DNA from: Phyllostachys edulis
Taxonomy: Eukaryota; Streptophyta; Magnoliopsida; Poales; Poaceae
Length of the DNA stretch: 64,000 nt
Assembly: GCA_036346405.1 (NCBI GenBank)
Contig: CM070567.1
Span: 46,053,633 to 46,117,632 of the forward strand
Direction: 5' to 3'
Under the pieces are notes generated by a model. It saw only the letters and a program-made list of their open reading frames with translations, made no database searches and was not told the DNA's origin. The stretch's first letter is position 1, and every line of letters begins with the position of its first letter. The position numbers were made by a program, and so were the translations under genes. Positions 11,155 through 22,218 of the stretch are shown one piece after another.

Positions 11155-11482
11155 AAGACTACCACAGACGCGTGTCAGAGATGAAACCGTCAGGATACTC
11201 GACTACACGAGACGGTGCGAGATGAAACCGTCGGATAGACTATCACGCACGGTTTCATCTGGCTGCATCGCCTCTGGTAATCGAGTATCACTGAGCGGTT
11301 TCATCTGACGCACCGTCATGTTAGTCGAGTATCACAAACGGTTTCATCTACAAACCGTCTGTGATAGTATGTATTACAAACGGTTTGAAAACCGTCTGTG
11401 ATGACCTCATGCATTACTGACCCATAAACTCAGACGGCTCACGAAACCGTCTATGACGGTGTTTTTGAACCGTCTGTGATGC
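11155..11482. repeat. CACTA 3' subterminal inverted-repeat array
   Basis: About ten copies of ACGGTTTCATCT / AAACCGTCTGTGAT-type words in alternating orientation, for example 11335-11373. The array ends at TGAACCGTCTGTGATGCATA; the true terminus is not recognisable. Confidence 0.75.
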
Positions 11483-11490
11483 ATATACAC

Positions 11491-13715
11491 TAGCAAATTT
11501 TGGAATGCATCGAAAGGGACGAGTGCACATAGAACACATCTAAAAATACACCCGAGCAGATCCACAATCACAAATATTTCTAGGCAAACGAAGAAAAAAG
11601 GGGAAGGACATTCCCGATAACAAACAAATAAAAGTAAGCAAGATAGAATTTGACAGAGAGCAAAAAAAGAGCATCGCTGAAAAGGAATGAAACCGAAGGG
11701 AAAAAAATAGAAAAGAGGAAGTAAAAAGAGGGGAACTACTCGAACAGGAAGAAAAGGTAGCAAAGTAGTAAAAACCATCGGTGCAAGAATAGCAAACCGC
11801 CAAAGGTAGAGTTGGATCTAAAAGAACATAAGACCCATGAGGACTGTTCCTCTTAAGCACAAACTCAAAGAAAACGAAAAAAGAGGGAATCGACTATAAC
11901 AAGGCCACACGACAGCAGTCAAAAAGAGGGGGGAATCTAAACACAAGGCTATAGAGGCATAATAGGTAAGAAGCACACAAAACGGAGAAAGATTTGACCG
12001 AACTCAGCACGAACAAACTACTGGGCTGAAGCAAAAGCATAGTAAAAAACAATCTCTAACAGACTTAGGCCAACGAGAAACCGTAGGCAACCGACGAACG
12101 AAGGAAGTAAAGAACATCCCCAATAACAAGAAAATAAACTCATGTAAGATAGAAGTGGAGGTGGGCAAAGATAAACCATCAGCTAAAACAAACTAAAATG
12201 AAAGATACAAAATAAAAAAAGGAGGGAATAAAAAGAGGAGATTCAGGTAAATAGAATGAAAGAGAAGAAAAACACGAAGGGTTGTGGGTGCAAAAAAAAA
12301 ATCCAGAATGTAGAGGCAACAAGAACAAAGTAGAAGGATCCTAAAAATAGATTGGCTCCAGCACAAACCAAAAGGAAAGGGGAAAAGGGAGAATAAGACA
12401 GGATGAGACCACAAGAACACGACACAAAAGGAGGGGAAAAAAGTACGAAGGCACAAATGCATCAAGAGGAAGAAGAACGCAACAACGGCAATTCACAGCA
12501 ACACAACATAGCAGAGAGAGAGAGAGAGATCTATGAAAAGAAAGCAGTTGCGTGCACTGGCGTGGTAGAGCAAGAAAGACCCAAAAAACGAAAACAGGAA
12601 AAGCAGAACAAAAAAAAGTACCACATGAGAAGCCATACAAAACCGGAACAGAAATAAATCGAAAGAAAAAGAGACTAAGAAGAACAAACGCGCAACAATG
12701 GCATTTGGCGACCATCGAAACGGGACAAACAAAGAGAAAGATGTAGGAAACGAAAGCTGTTAAACGCGTTTGAGACTAAGAGCAAAAAAGATCCCAAGCT
12801 GAACCCTCCGAAAGAGGAGAGATCTATAGTCCCAGAATACGCAAGATAGAAATAGGGCATCTCCATCACAAAACTAAAAGGAAGCGCAAGAAATTGAGAA
12901 TAAGACGGGTAGAGACCGCAAGAACGTGGCACAAAAGGAGGAGGGGAAAGTAGGAAGGCATAGATGCACCCTAAGTAATAAGCAAAGAGGAACGAAAAAG
13001 TAAGAGACCAGGAAAAAAAAAAAGCTAAATCAAGAAGAAGGATGCAACAAGGGCAATTCACACCATCGCAACAGAGCAAAGAGAGAGACAAATCTATGGA
13101 AAGAAAGCAGCTATGCGCATGGGCGTGGAAGAGCAAGAAACACCTAAAAAACCAGTAAAAGTAGTAAAAAAAGACTACCACACGAGAAGCAAGAAGCACA
13201 CAAAACTGGAACCGAAGGAAATCGAAAGAAAAAAGAGACTAAGAGGAACAAACACGCAATAATGGCTTTTACAACCACCAGAATGGGTGAAACAAAGAGA
13301 AAGATATACGAAACGAAAGCCGTTAAACGCGTTGGAGACCAAGAGAAACAAAAACCTCAAGAAAACAAAAGCCAAACCACCCAAAAGAGGAGAAATCTAT
13401 AGGACCGAAACACGCAAGGATGGCGATCGATAAGTAGAAAACCAGAAGGAACAATGAAGTAATCGTAAGAATGAAGAAAAAGAGGAAGCGGTGAGAACCG
13501 AGAGGACGAAGGAAAAGAGGAAGTGGTGAGAACTAAGCGACTGAAGCATAAGGAGCGAAAGAAAGGAGATGGAACCGAGGGAGACGATAAGACCAGAACT
13601 GAGTAGACGAGCCACACATGAAGAAGGAAGAGTAGAGAAAACACACAAGAAATGAGGGCACAAGGGACGAGGCAGAGGCAAAGCTTGCGAACGCATAGAT
13701 CGGACAACGTGAAGG
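11491..13715. repeat. Unclassified purine-rich region with a tandem repeat of about 0.5 kb
   Basis: The + strand is strongly A/G-biased over about 2.2 kb. Two degenerate copies of a unit are visible, about 12363-12860 and 12866-13415. Shared blocks are a GACACAAAAGGAGGGG-type word, GCAATTCACA, AGAGAGA-CAAATCTATG/GATCTATG, AAAGAAAGCAG, AGAGACTAAGA and AACGCGTT. The offset grows from about 505 to 560 bases because of an insertion. The minus-strand frames are Phe/Ser/Leu-rich with no recognisable domain; I do not call a gene. It may be the non-coding body of an unclassified retroelement. Confidence 0.45.
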
Positions 13716-15322
13716 TGTAGGATCAAGGATAACCGACTAGAGGGGGGTGAATAGGAGGTTTTTAAACTTTTTAACAATTTATCAATTTAAGCCAATTAAT
13801 AACTTAGTCTAAACAAGTTACACTTCTAGCTAAGCAATTCAATACAAAAAATAAGCTAGAAATGTAAATACGGAAAGTGTAAAGACTAGAAATAACTACA
13901 ATGAGACAATGATGTTTTTCCCGTGGTATCGAAGACTTGCCGATCTTCACTAGTCCACGTTGAGGAAGCTTGACAACTCAAGCCAGCTCCACGAATTAAG
14001 CCTTCCCTCGATCACTATGGTTGTTCTTCCTCCGCTCCGGAGATGGCGAACACCAAACCACTCACAAGCTTGCACCGGGCCTCTTCACAATCTTCTTGAA
14101 GAGATCACCGTGCTCCACCACCAAGGCTGTCTAGGAGTTTGGCAAAACTCCAAGAGTAACAAACCAATGACCTTCGCTTGACGGCGCTCAAGTGCAATAG
14201 GATCAACTAGGATGAATGTATGCACTTGAATGAACTCAACCACCTCACAATGAATGCACAAAGGAATTTTGGTGTTGAGTGAATGCACAAGGCTCTCAAG
14301 GCTCTAAGGATGTTAAATGAACACTAGCAACCAGTCCTTGAGCAGTTGGGGGGTATTTATAACCCCCACCAACACTTATGACAGTTGGGGACCAAATCCC
14401 CAACTTTCAAATAAATTCGATGATCGGCAACTAGGTTGCAGATGCGACCGATTTTAGTCGAGCAATCAGAACGGCTATAACAGTTGCATTTAATACTCTA
14501 ACATAGACGTTGAAATTTTCCCGAGCTGTACGACTGCCAACCAAAGTGCGGTACAACCGCATCACCGGGTCATACTGCATTGACGAGTGGTACAACCGAT
14601 CGTAGGGTTTCCAAAACACTGAAATTACATGCTCTCTGGAAAATACGTACCGCCTTAGAAAAATCAGTACAACTGCAACATGGTTCAACCATTTCTTAGA
14701 CACGGTACGACCGATTATCAAAGAGAGTTTTTGAGCCAAAATTCACTTGTACTGTTTTTATTGAACCACCAACTAAAAATCGGAACGACCGCAATGCGGT
14801 AGTACTGCTCAAAGAGCCGATCGTACCGCATTAGCGCTCAGTTGGCTGATGCCTTCAAGATCTGGTATTACTGCCAAGTAATGCGCAGTCATACCGCACC
14901 AAGCGGTACAACCGCCATTACAACTACGATACTACCGATTTCTAACAAATGCACTTAAAGCTTTAAAATTCAATTTCAAGTTCAAATTCAAATGCATGCA
15001 TAATCCTAAGTTGATCCATATGGCACAAGAGCATGCTACCAAGCTACTAGCCATGATCCCTCTTAATAGTACAGCATTTAATCTACAATCCGGTCTTCCA
15101 ACTAATTCTCCTAAGACTGGTAAAATATAAAAAGGATCCTAGACTACTTGTACCTTGTCTTCAAGCCATGTAGATCTTCATGTTGTCCTTTAGCATGCAT
15201 CTTTACGTCATCAAGTTCACCAATGGGACTAAACCTTGTAAATACTCAATAAACACGTTAATCCCATATTCACATATTATCATTAATTATCAAAACAATT
15301 TTTAGGGGTCTAGATGCTTTCA
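13716..15322 (-). repeat. Sirevirus 3' LTR (left copy)
   Basis: Near-identical partner of 55971-57579. Reading on the - strand, U3 comes first and carries palindromic words such as CGATCGTACCGC and GCGGTACAACCG (about 14430-14940), then a TATA box TTATAAATA (14362-14354), then R and U5. The copy differs from its partner mainly in short G/C-rich words (for example around 14415-14465). Confidence 0.93.
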
Positions 15323-15337
15323 ATCTTCCCTTTTTGG
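15323..15337 (-). other. Polypurine tract of the Sirevirus element
   Basis: On the - strand AAAAAGGGAAGAT abuts the 3' LTR. This is the plus-strand primer for reverse transcription. Confidence 0.8.
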
Positions 15338-15791
15338 TAATTGATGACAACACAACTAATATAAGAGAAAGATTGTTTAGAATATACTATGAGTGTATAT
15401 TCTTTTGAAGATTTAACAACAAAATAATTCTTGCAAAGAGCTCAAAGAGTTTTAGAGAATTATTTTCTTGTTAAAGCCAAAATAAAGAAAGCTCCTCCTA
15501 AACATGTGCATAAAAAGGATAGAAAATATTGCAAGCACATGTAGAGATTTTGTGAAATTTTGGCGGAGTTTATTTAGCATATTTGAACTTGAGGAAATGC
15601 AATATTACGATATGACAAGAATTGAGATTGCATTTTAAGATAATAACATAAGCATAAACAACATCCAACAAGTTCATCTTGATAATAAACATAGATTTAA
15701 TCTATTACAAGCACATAAGTCCAAAACATATAATCTATTATAAAACACATATAAGCCTATATATATATGATAATAGTAGCAAAAGAACTTT

Positions 15792-15856
15792 CTTTGCTCC
15801 CCCTAAAACTTTGTCTTTACATTCTTGTCTTCTCATTTCTCCCCCTTTGGCATCAA
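15792..15856 (-). other. Two extra polypurine tracts
   Basis: On the - strand GCCAAAGGGGGAGAAAT (about 15835-15851) and TTTTAGGGGGAGCAAAG (about 15792-15808) repeat the polypurine pattern about 0.5 kb upstream of the main tract. Multiple PPTs are a published trait of Sireviruses. The rest of 15338-15919 is AT-rich non-coding sequence. Confidence 0.65.
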
Positions 15857-15859
15857 AGT

Positions 15860-16144
15860 ACCAAAAACATCTCAGACGGCTGGGTCCTGAGGAGGAACTG
15901 GGTCCTGAGAAGCTGTGGCGAGATCCGGAGGAGGAACTGATGCCAGATCCTAAGGCGCTGAATCAAGAGGTGTTGGATCTTGAGCCACTAACTCTGTAGC
16001 TGGTGCTGGAGGAGCTGAGACTGGAGCTGGGACTGAAGTTGGAGTAACAGGGGCTGGAGCCTGAGGCACTGGAGCTGGGGCCACCAGAGGAATAACAGGA
16101 GATGTAGATGCTCCTGAAGCTAGAGGAGGACGACGAGTGTATCG
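15860..16144 (-). pseudogene. Pro/Ala-rich tail of the envelope-like protein
   Basis: Minus-strand reading gives RYTRRPPLASGASTSP, then repeated APVPQAPAPVTPTSVPAP-type runs, before stops near 15950. It lies directly after the stop of the envelope-like ORF (TAG after ILRTP), in register with it, so the protein probably once continued here. Confidence 0.55.
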
Positions 16145-17512
16145 CTAAGGAGTCCTCAAAATCTGCTCTATATCATTAATGCTTTCTGTCATGGCAGCTA
16201 TCCTATTATGAACCTCATTTTGAAAATCATTCTGAACTAACTCCATGTCAACTAGCTTATCGAGGGTCTCATTCTGAAATTCTATTTGAGCAGTCTTCAT
16301 TTCTTGCAACGTGCTAAGGATCAACTGCTGATTTTCAAGAAGCTGTGCATGGGTACCTTCAAAGGGAGCGGCAAGAATAAAGAGTACAAAGATCGGCAAT
16401 GGGATCATCCTCATTACCACGACAAGGAGGAATACCGTCTCGTGGCTTGTAAGACTTATGAACTGTTCCCAAACCACCACGATACTCAATTTTCTTGGAA
16501 ATGAAAGCCATGATGTATGGTGCATAGTAAATCCTTTTAATCCTATCATTCTTGGAAGATACTATGCCCTGGAGAATCACATCTACAACATCAAATTTTA
16601 TCCCCTTCATAATATGATCAATAATATTCCAAGCATGTCCCCTGACTGCATTAAAATTACCACTCTTGGGGTAAAAAGTATGATTAATGATCCTGTTAAC
16701 CATGCTTGGTAAGGGCTTAAGTCCAGTAATAGTTCCAAGCTTATACCTGACAGAGGAATCATAATAGTCAGCCCAAGCGAGAGGTAGTAAAGCAGGGCTG
16801 TCAAAGATCTTCTCCCAAGAGCTGGACTGAATCCTCAAAATCCGCTCAAACTCCTCCTTAGTGCTCTCCAAATTTCTAGTAACAGTTATCCATCTAAATG
16901 AGTTCAGGTCTGGAGAGATATGCACTGTGGCATAAAATTGCCTAATCAGCTCATCATCATAATTCTGCTTCAGTGCAACAAGGTTATGAAGGCCCACTCG
17001 ATGAAATAACTGATAAACACCACTGAAGTTATCCAAAAAATTTAAGTGAGACCACTTAATCCACTTGTGATCTGTAAACTTCCTGTGATGTCCATAAAGC
17101 TGCTCATATACTTGTTCTTGGAAGATAGTATGAAATCTTGGATTAATTGAATCAGACTTGAAAAGATATTGATTTACGTGTCGCTTAATGGCATATTCAT
17201 CAGCTGAAAGAAGTCGCAAATCAATTGGAGGCGTTGGAGGCTCTCCCAAGTCATCATCTGTGCCAGCTGGAGATTCTTGTTCTGACTCAGTCTCCTCATC
17301 AGAAACCTCGTATTCGCTTTCTTCAGTTTCAGGTTCAGGTGCTGGCCTCTTACCTTCTGTCGAGCTGAGCGAGTCTGTTGAAAAGGAGCTGCCAGTTGAG
17401 TTCTTTGAATTTGAGCTGCCGATTGAGATGGAACTGCAGGAGGTTGAGATGATGATTGTCCACCTCTTGGTGGTCCATGCGATTTTCTTGTCGCAACTCT
17501 CATCCTGGGCAT
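16145..17512 (-). pseudogene. Envelope-like third ORF of the Sirevirus element
   Basis: The probable start is ATG 17512, directly after a splice acceptor: MPRMRVATRKSHGPPRGG. A Gln/Ser-rich N-terminus follows. One frameshift near 17350 leads to an acidic stretch (ESEYEVSDEETESEQE) and then a frame open to 16359: LRLLSADEYAIKRHVNQYLF, WIKWSHLNFLDNFSGVYQLF, RQFYATVHISPD, WEKIFDSPALLPLAWADYYD. Another shift leads to a frame ending at 16145 that is Gln/Glu/Leu-rich and probably a coiled coil (LLENQQLILSTLQEMK). The family is the plant 'putative transposon protein' domain seen in the third ORF of Sireviruses. No signal peptide or membrane anchor is evident to me. Function unknown. Confidence 0.75.
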
Positions 17513-18200
17513 CTTTACAGAGATAGGAGGGGTTACAAGAAGTTCAAAGAATTAATCGAAATAGAATTCAGTGAAAAAGAGTTGAATATTCTGTTTTCTA
17601 TCAGGAGTATCGGTCGTCTCATTGTTCTATGGCGATGCGACCGACGATCAAGATCGCGGCCGTGCAGCTCAAGGACCGGCTGCTCGATTTTCTGACCGAG
17701 TTCTAGGACAATCAAAATGTTGAATTTTTTATGCTTTTTCATGGAGTGAATCCATGGATCAGATGCGCAAACATCACTAGACATCAATTTTGAACTTTTG
17801 CCCAATTAGAACTACAGAAATCAACCACATTTCCATCAAACCCTAAAAGGGACTCCTAGGGTTCCAAAAGATGGTAAAACGCGAATCAAAAAGGGTTTTA
17901 CCTTAAGGAATGGAGGAGATGAACCCTGGAGAGGCAATAACCAGAGAGGGAGCGAAGAAATGCCAAAGAGATTCGAGGATTTGAGTGGCGGCTTTGAGTG
18001 GCGCTCGGACTGGAGAGAGAAACACCGAAGAAGAAGTGAAGCGGTAGGGGGGCGGTTGAGCCAACGCGAAGGGTTAAGGCTCGGCCCTTTCGAAACTGAC
18101 GCGATCGAACCGCCAAAAGATCGCCGGTAGTACCGCGAGAGCGGTAGTACCGCTGTTATACCGCCGGTCGTACCGCACGTATAACGCTGGTTGTTCCGAT
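17513..18200 (-). promoter_or_regulatory. Probable private promoter, 5' UTR and intron of the envelope-like gene
   Basis: Between the end of pol (18437) and the envelope-like ATG. On the - strand three GCGGTA-type palindromes lie at 18183-18126, the same words as in the LTR U3. A C/T-rich leader follows (TTCTTCTTCGG, TTTCTCTCTCCAG). The donor is AAG|GTAAAA (17902/17901); a T-rich intron of 389 bases follows, and the acceptor CTGTAAAG (17513) abuts the ATG. This looks like a gene leader rather than pol read-through. It is inferred from sequence signals only; no clear TATA box is seen. Confidence 0.5.
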
Positions 18201-18436
18201 CATCCTGGAGCTTCAAGAAACAACACTGGATTTTCTTTGGAATTGAGAATAATTGCAAATGATTCTTAATTTTACACTCAAATAAATATCATTAAAGATC
18301 ATTATGCATAGGATAGACTATTGTCTTTAAGAATATAACTTTTATGATCATAGTTATCTTTAATAAAGGATTTGAAAAATACTTTCATAAAATACTCAAA
18401 TAACATCAAATGAAGCATAGTACATGAGGCAAGAGT

Positions 18437-19611
18437 TCAAAGAACATTTGAATAGTATATGACATTTAACTCATTCCTCAATTTGCAAAAGCGGCTTTCA
18501 TCTAATGGCTTGGTGAAAATATCCGCTAATTGGTCTTCGGTTCTTATGTGGCTAATTTCAATATCTCCCTTGCTCACATGATCTCTCAAGAAATGGTGGC
18601 GAATATCTATATGCTTGGTTCTTGAGTGTTGAACAGGGTTATTAGCAATTTTCACCGCACTATCATTGTCACACAAAAGAGGCATCTTTTCAAATTTAAT
18701 TGCATAATCCATCAATATTTGCCTCATCCATAGCAATTGAGCACAACAACTTCCCGCAGAGACATATTTGGCTTCGGCGGTGGATAATGCTACGGAGTTT
18801 TGTTTCTTGGATGACAATGATACTAAAGATCTTCCTAAGAATTGACAACTAGCCGAGGTGTTTTTTCTATCCACTCTACAACCCGCATATTCGGAATCCA
18901 AATATCCAATTAAATCAAATTTAGCACCTTTGGGATACCATAGGCCAATGCTAGAGGAATGCTTTAAATATCTTAGTATTCTTTTAACGGCCATTAAATG
19001 ATATTCTTTTAGAGTTGCTTGAAAACATGCACACAAGCAAACACTAAACATGATATCGGGCCTAGATGTAGTAAGATAAAGCAAACTACCAATCATAGAC
19101 CTATAAAGCTTTAAATCTACTGATTTACCTTCCTCATTTAAGTCAAGATGACCGTTGGTTGCCATGGGAGTCTTGATGGGTTTTGCATCCTCCATGCCAA
19201 ACTTCTTAATCAAATCTTTTGCGTGCTTGGTTTGGCTCACGAAGGGTCCATCTTTGAGTTGCTTGATTTGAAGTCCAAGGAAATAGCTCAATTCTCCAAT
19301 CATGGATATTTCAAATTCCCTAGACATCATATCACGAAACTCTTCGCAAAAATCTTGATTAGTACACCCAAAAATGATATCATCAACATAAATTTGACAT
19401 ACAAAGAAATCATCATCTAAAACTTTAGTAAATAGAGTTGAATCAATTTTCCTGATTTTGAATCCTTTTGAGACTAGAAAATCTCTAAGGCGTTCATACC
19501 ATACTCCAAGAGCTTGTTTAAGACCATATAGCGCCTTTGAGAGTTTATAAACATGATTTGGATTTTTAGAATCTTCAAAACCGGGAGGTTATTCAACAAA
19601 CACAAGTTCGG
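18437..19611 (-). pseudogene. Sirevirus pol: reverse transcriptase C-terminal part and RNase H
   Basis: YVDDIIF, the RT catalytic motif, is read at about 19392-19370. SYFLGLQIKQL, MIGSLLYLTTSRPDIMF and ILRYLKHSSSIGLWY follow, then the RNase H core (DSEYAGCRVDRKNTSA, ALSTAEAKYVSAGSC, CDNDSAVKIANNPVQH) and the ending ADIFTKPLDE. All are standard Copia blocks. Near 19612-19585 one extra A shifts the frame and a TAA (likely from CAA) precedes PPGFED. Downstream of the shift the frame is open to 18437. Confidence 0.93.
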
Positions 19612-20455
19612 ATATTTTTACCATTTAAGAATGCACTTTTAACATCCATTTGAAATAATTTAATATCAAAGCATGATGCAAAAGCAAGTAATATCCGAAT
19701 TGACTCAAGTCTAGCAACGGGAGCAAAGGTTTCATCAAAATCCAAACCTTCGACTTGTGAATAACCTTGAGCGACCAATCTTGCTTTGTTTCTTACAATC
19801 AAACCATGTTCATCTTGTTTGTTCCTAAAGACCCATTTTGTACCAATAATGTTGTGTTCCTTGGGTCGATCCACCAATGTCCAAACTTCATTTCAGGTGA
19901 AGTTATTTAGTTATTCATGCATAGCATTCACCCAATTCGGATCTTCAAATGCTTCCTCTACATGCTTTGGTTCAATAGAAGAGGCAAAAGAGTAATGTTC
20001 ACAAAAAGAAGCAACACGAGAGCGAGTTTGGACACCCTTACTTACATCACCTAATATTTGGTCTATTGGATGATCCTTTGTAATTGCATTGTGAATTCTT
20101 GGTGGTAGGTTAGATGGTTAATCATCTTCCTTATTGTCCTCTTCATCAATTTGAATTTGATTTGTGGAAGAGGTTGGAGGCTCAACTTGTGTGGAAGATG
20201 ATGGATTGTCTTTGGGCTTGATGTCATCTATTTGCATATACTCCATTGCTTTTCTTTAAGACTCATTACCTACATCATCCAAATTCTCATGCTCTTCTTG
20301 AGAGCCGTTAGTTTCATCAAATTGCACATCGTGCCTTTCTTCAACAAAACCAGAGTTTTTGTTAAAGACACGATAAGCCTTGCTATTTGAAGAATAACCA
20401 AGCAAGAAACCAACATCGCAACGACTGTCAAATTTTGAAAGACGAACACCCTTCT
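19612..20455 (-). pseudogene. Sirevirus pol: linker and reverse transcriptase N-terminal part
   Basis: The RT start is clear: HNIIGTKWVFRNKQDE, RNKARLVAQGYSQVEG, ETFAPVARLESIR, QMDVKSAFLNG (19877-19612). Upstream, 19880-20455 shows the usual integrase-RT linker (VFNKNSG, ITKDHPIDQILGD, EDPNWVNAM) with several in-frame stops. The frame changes at a run of ten T on the - strand (about 20470), probably by slippage. Confidence 0.85.
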
Positions 20456-21541
20456 TTAAAATATAACACTTGCAACAAAAAAAAAACGGAAATAAGAGAT
20501 GTTTGGTTTTGTTCCTACAATAAGCTCATAGGAAGTCTTTTTCAAAAGGTGATGCAAATAAATGCGATTTATGGCATGACAAGAGGTGTTAATAGCTTCC
20601 GCCCAAAAACTATCGGAAGTATTGTACTCATCAAGTATTATCCTAGCCATTTCAATTAATGTACGATTTTTCCTTTCTACAACTCCATTTTGCTCCGGAG
20701 TATAGGTTGTGGAAAGTTCGTGTTTTATTCCAAGTTCATCACAAAAGTTTTCAACTTTAGTATTCTTGAACTTAGAATCATTATCACTACGGATTTTCTT
20801 TATTTTGAAATCAAATTCATTTTGAGCCCTTTTTGCAAACCTTTTGAAAATCCCGAAGGTTTCACCTTTGTCATCTAGGAAGAATACCCATGTATATCTA
20901 GAGTAATCATCCACAATGACTAAACAATAGCTATTACCCCCGATACTCTTATAGGTTGTTGGGCCAAACAAGTCCATATGTAAGAGTTCCAATGGTCTAG
21001 AAGTTGACATGATACTCTTGGAAGGATGAGAATTAGCGACTTGTTTACCGGCTTGACAAGCACTACAAAATCTATTTTTCTCAAACTTCACATCTTTCAA
21101 GCCAACAACTAAATCATGTTTGAAAAGCTTTTTGAGTTGAATCATTCCAACATGAGCTAGCCTTCTATGCCAAAGCCAACCCAATGAGGTTTTTGCCATT
21201 AAACAAGTTTTTAAACATGATTCACTTGAACTAAAATCAACCAAGTAAATATTTCCAAATCTAAAACTTTTGAAAACTAAAAAGCTATCTTTGGCATTAG
21301 AGATTGAAACACCTTCACTAGAGAATGAGCAAATTAGTCCAAGATCACATATTTTAGCAACCGATAACAAATTAAAATTTAATGATTCTACTAAAGATAC
21401 ATTAGAAATGGAAAGGTCATTTGAGATAGCAATTTTGCCCAATCCTAATACCTTTCCTTTGCTATTATCGTCAAAAATAATCTTGTCTACTCTTTTTCCA
21501 TTCTCGAATGTGGTGAACATCTTTCTATCACCGGTCATGTG
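20456..21541 (-). pseudogene. Sirevirus pol: GAG-pre-integrase and integrase
   Basis: LGWLWHRRLAHVGMIQL with FCSACQAGKQ forms the HHCC zinc domain. The catalytic core follows with LLHMDLFGPT (Asp), IRSDNDSKF (Asp) and YTPEQNGVVERKNRTLIE (Glu), giving an intact D,D35E set. It inserts the cDNA into the genome. The frame is open for 360 codons, the best kept part of this element, and breaks at the poly-T run near 20470. Confidence 0.93.
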
Positions 21542-21609
21542 TTAAGTGCATCCACTATCAAGCACCCAATGTTTTCCACCGGTTTTATAGTTCACCTACA
21601 AAACAAGAC
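21542..21609 (-). pseudogene. Sirevirus aspartic protease active site with a nonsense codon
   Basis: WVLDSGCT (catalytic DSG at 21559-21551) is followed immediately by TAA (21544-21542), and the protease/integrase frame resumes with HMTGDRKMF. The stop sits two residues after the active-site motif, so the polyprotein would end there. Confidence 0.8.
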
Positions 21610-22218
21610 TCAAGTTCTTTTAGGTACCCAAATTTGTTTGGGTCCTTGGAGGTTAGTAACCAAGGATTTAGGCACCCAAATAGCATTCTTTTTAGCGCTT
21701 AAAATTGAAGTGCCAACAAAACGAGCAATTACTTTACTATCCTTAGTCTTTCTAAGCATATAGCATGAATCATATATACCAAGAGATGGAATTTTACCCT
21801 TAGGATAATTTTGTTGCACATGTTCTATTTCCCGGCACTTATGGCAATACTTACCATTTTGCCTCACAAATCTTGTGGGCTTGTTTGCCGGCTTCTTACC
21901 TTTCTTAGGCACATAACCAAGACCTTCCTTATTGAATGACCACCTTTGCTCACTCAAAAGCTGTCAAAAGTAGCCTTACCCTTGAAGCACCTTTCCAAGC
22001 TTTTGCTTAGCTTGCTCACTTGTTCCTTTAACACATTGTTTTCAACAATAAGCTTTGCATCATTATGCTCAACATTATCATGATTAACATTAATACTAGA
22101 AAAACATGGCAAAGTAGTAGGATCATTACATGAAATAGATGCACTAGTTTTAGCAATTTCTATACTAGGCATATCATCAAGAATATCGCATGTAATTCCT
22201 ATACTAGAAATAGACTTG
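21610..22218 (-). pseudogene. Sirevirus gag C-terminal part with second zinc knuckle
   Basis: 22172-21954 encodes a Ser/Asn/Lys-rich coiled region (NNVLKEQVSKLSKSLERCF). 21957-21610, in another frame, has GLGYVPKKGKKPANK and a zinc-knuckle relic CHKCREIEHVQQNYP in which the last Cys is Tyr. The Gypsy insertion starts at 22219; the rest of gag lies at 49121-50191. Confidence 0.8.

Larger units (their letters stand above)
2595..11490 (+). mobile_element. Decayed CACTA (En/Spm) DNA transposon with two genes
   Basis: The 5' end starts CACTACTACAG at 2595, the usual CACTA terminus, and is followed by inverted copies of an ATCACAGACGGTTT-type subterminal repeat. Inside are a TNP2-type transposase gene (3566-6683) and a second gene with a Ulp1-like domain (7852-10934), both on the + strand, each with its own TATA-like box, 5' UTR and AATAAA signal. 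The 3' subterminal repeats run to about 11482. I could not find a clear 3' inverted terminus or the matching 3 bp target duplication (GAG precedes 2595), so the right border is approximate. Both genes carry stops and frameshifts; the element is not autonomous as read. Confidence 0.85.

Noticed and set aside
11461..11490. CACTAGCAAA at about 11479 as a CACTA terminus
   Set aside because: It has the orientation of a left end, not the expected inverted right end, and it lacks a partner; the right border is left approximate.
11407..13777. Many minus-strand frames rich in Phe, Leu, Ser and Cys that look like membrane proteins
   Set aside because: They are the pyrimidine-rich complement of an A/G-biased strand, overlap in several frames, and start and stop at random.
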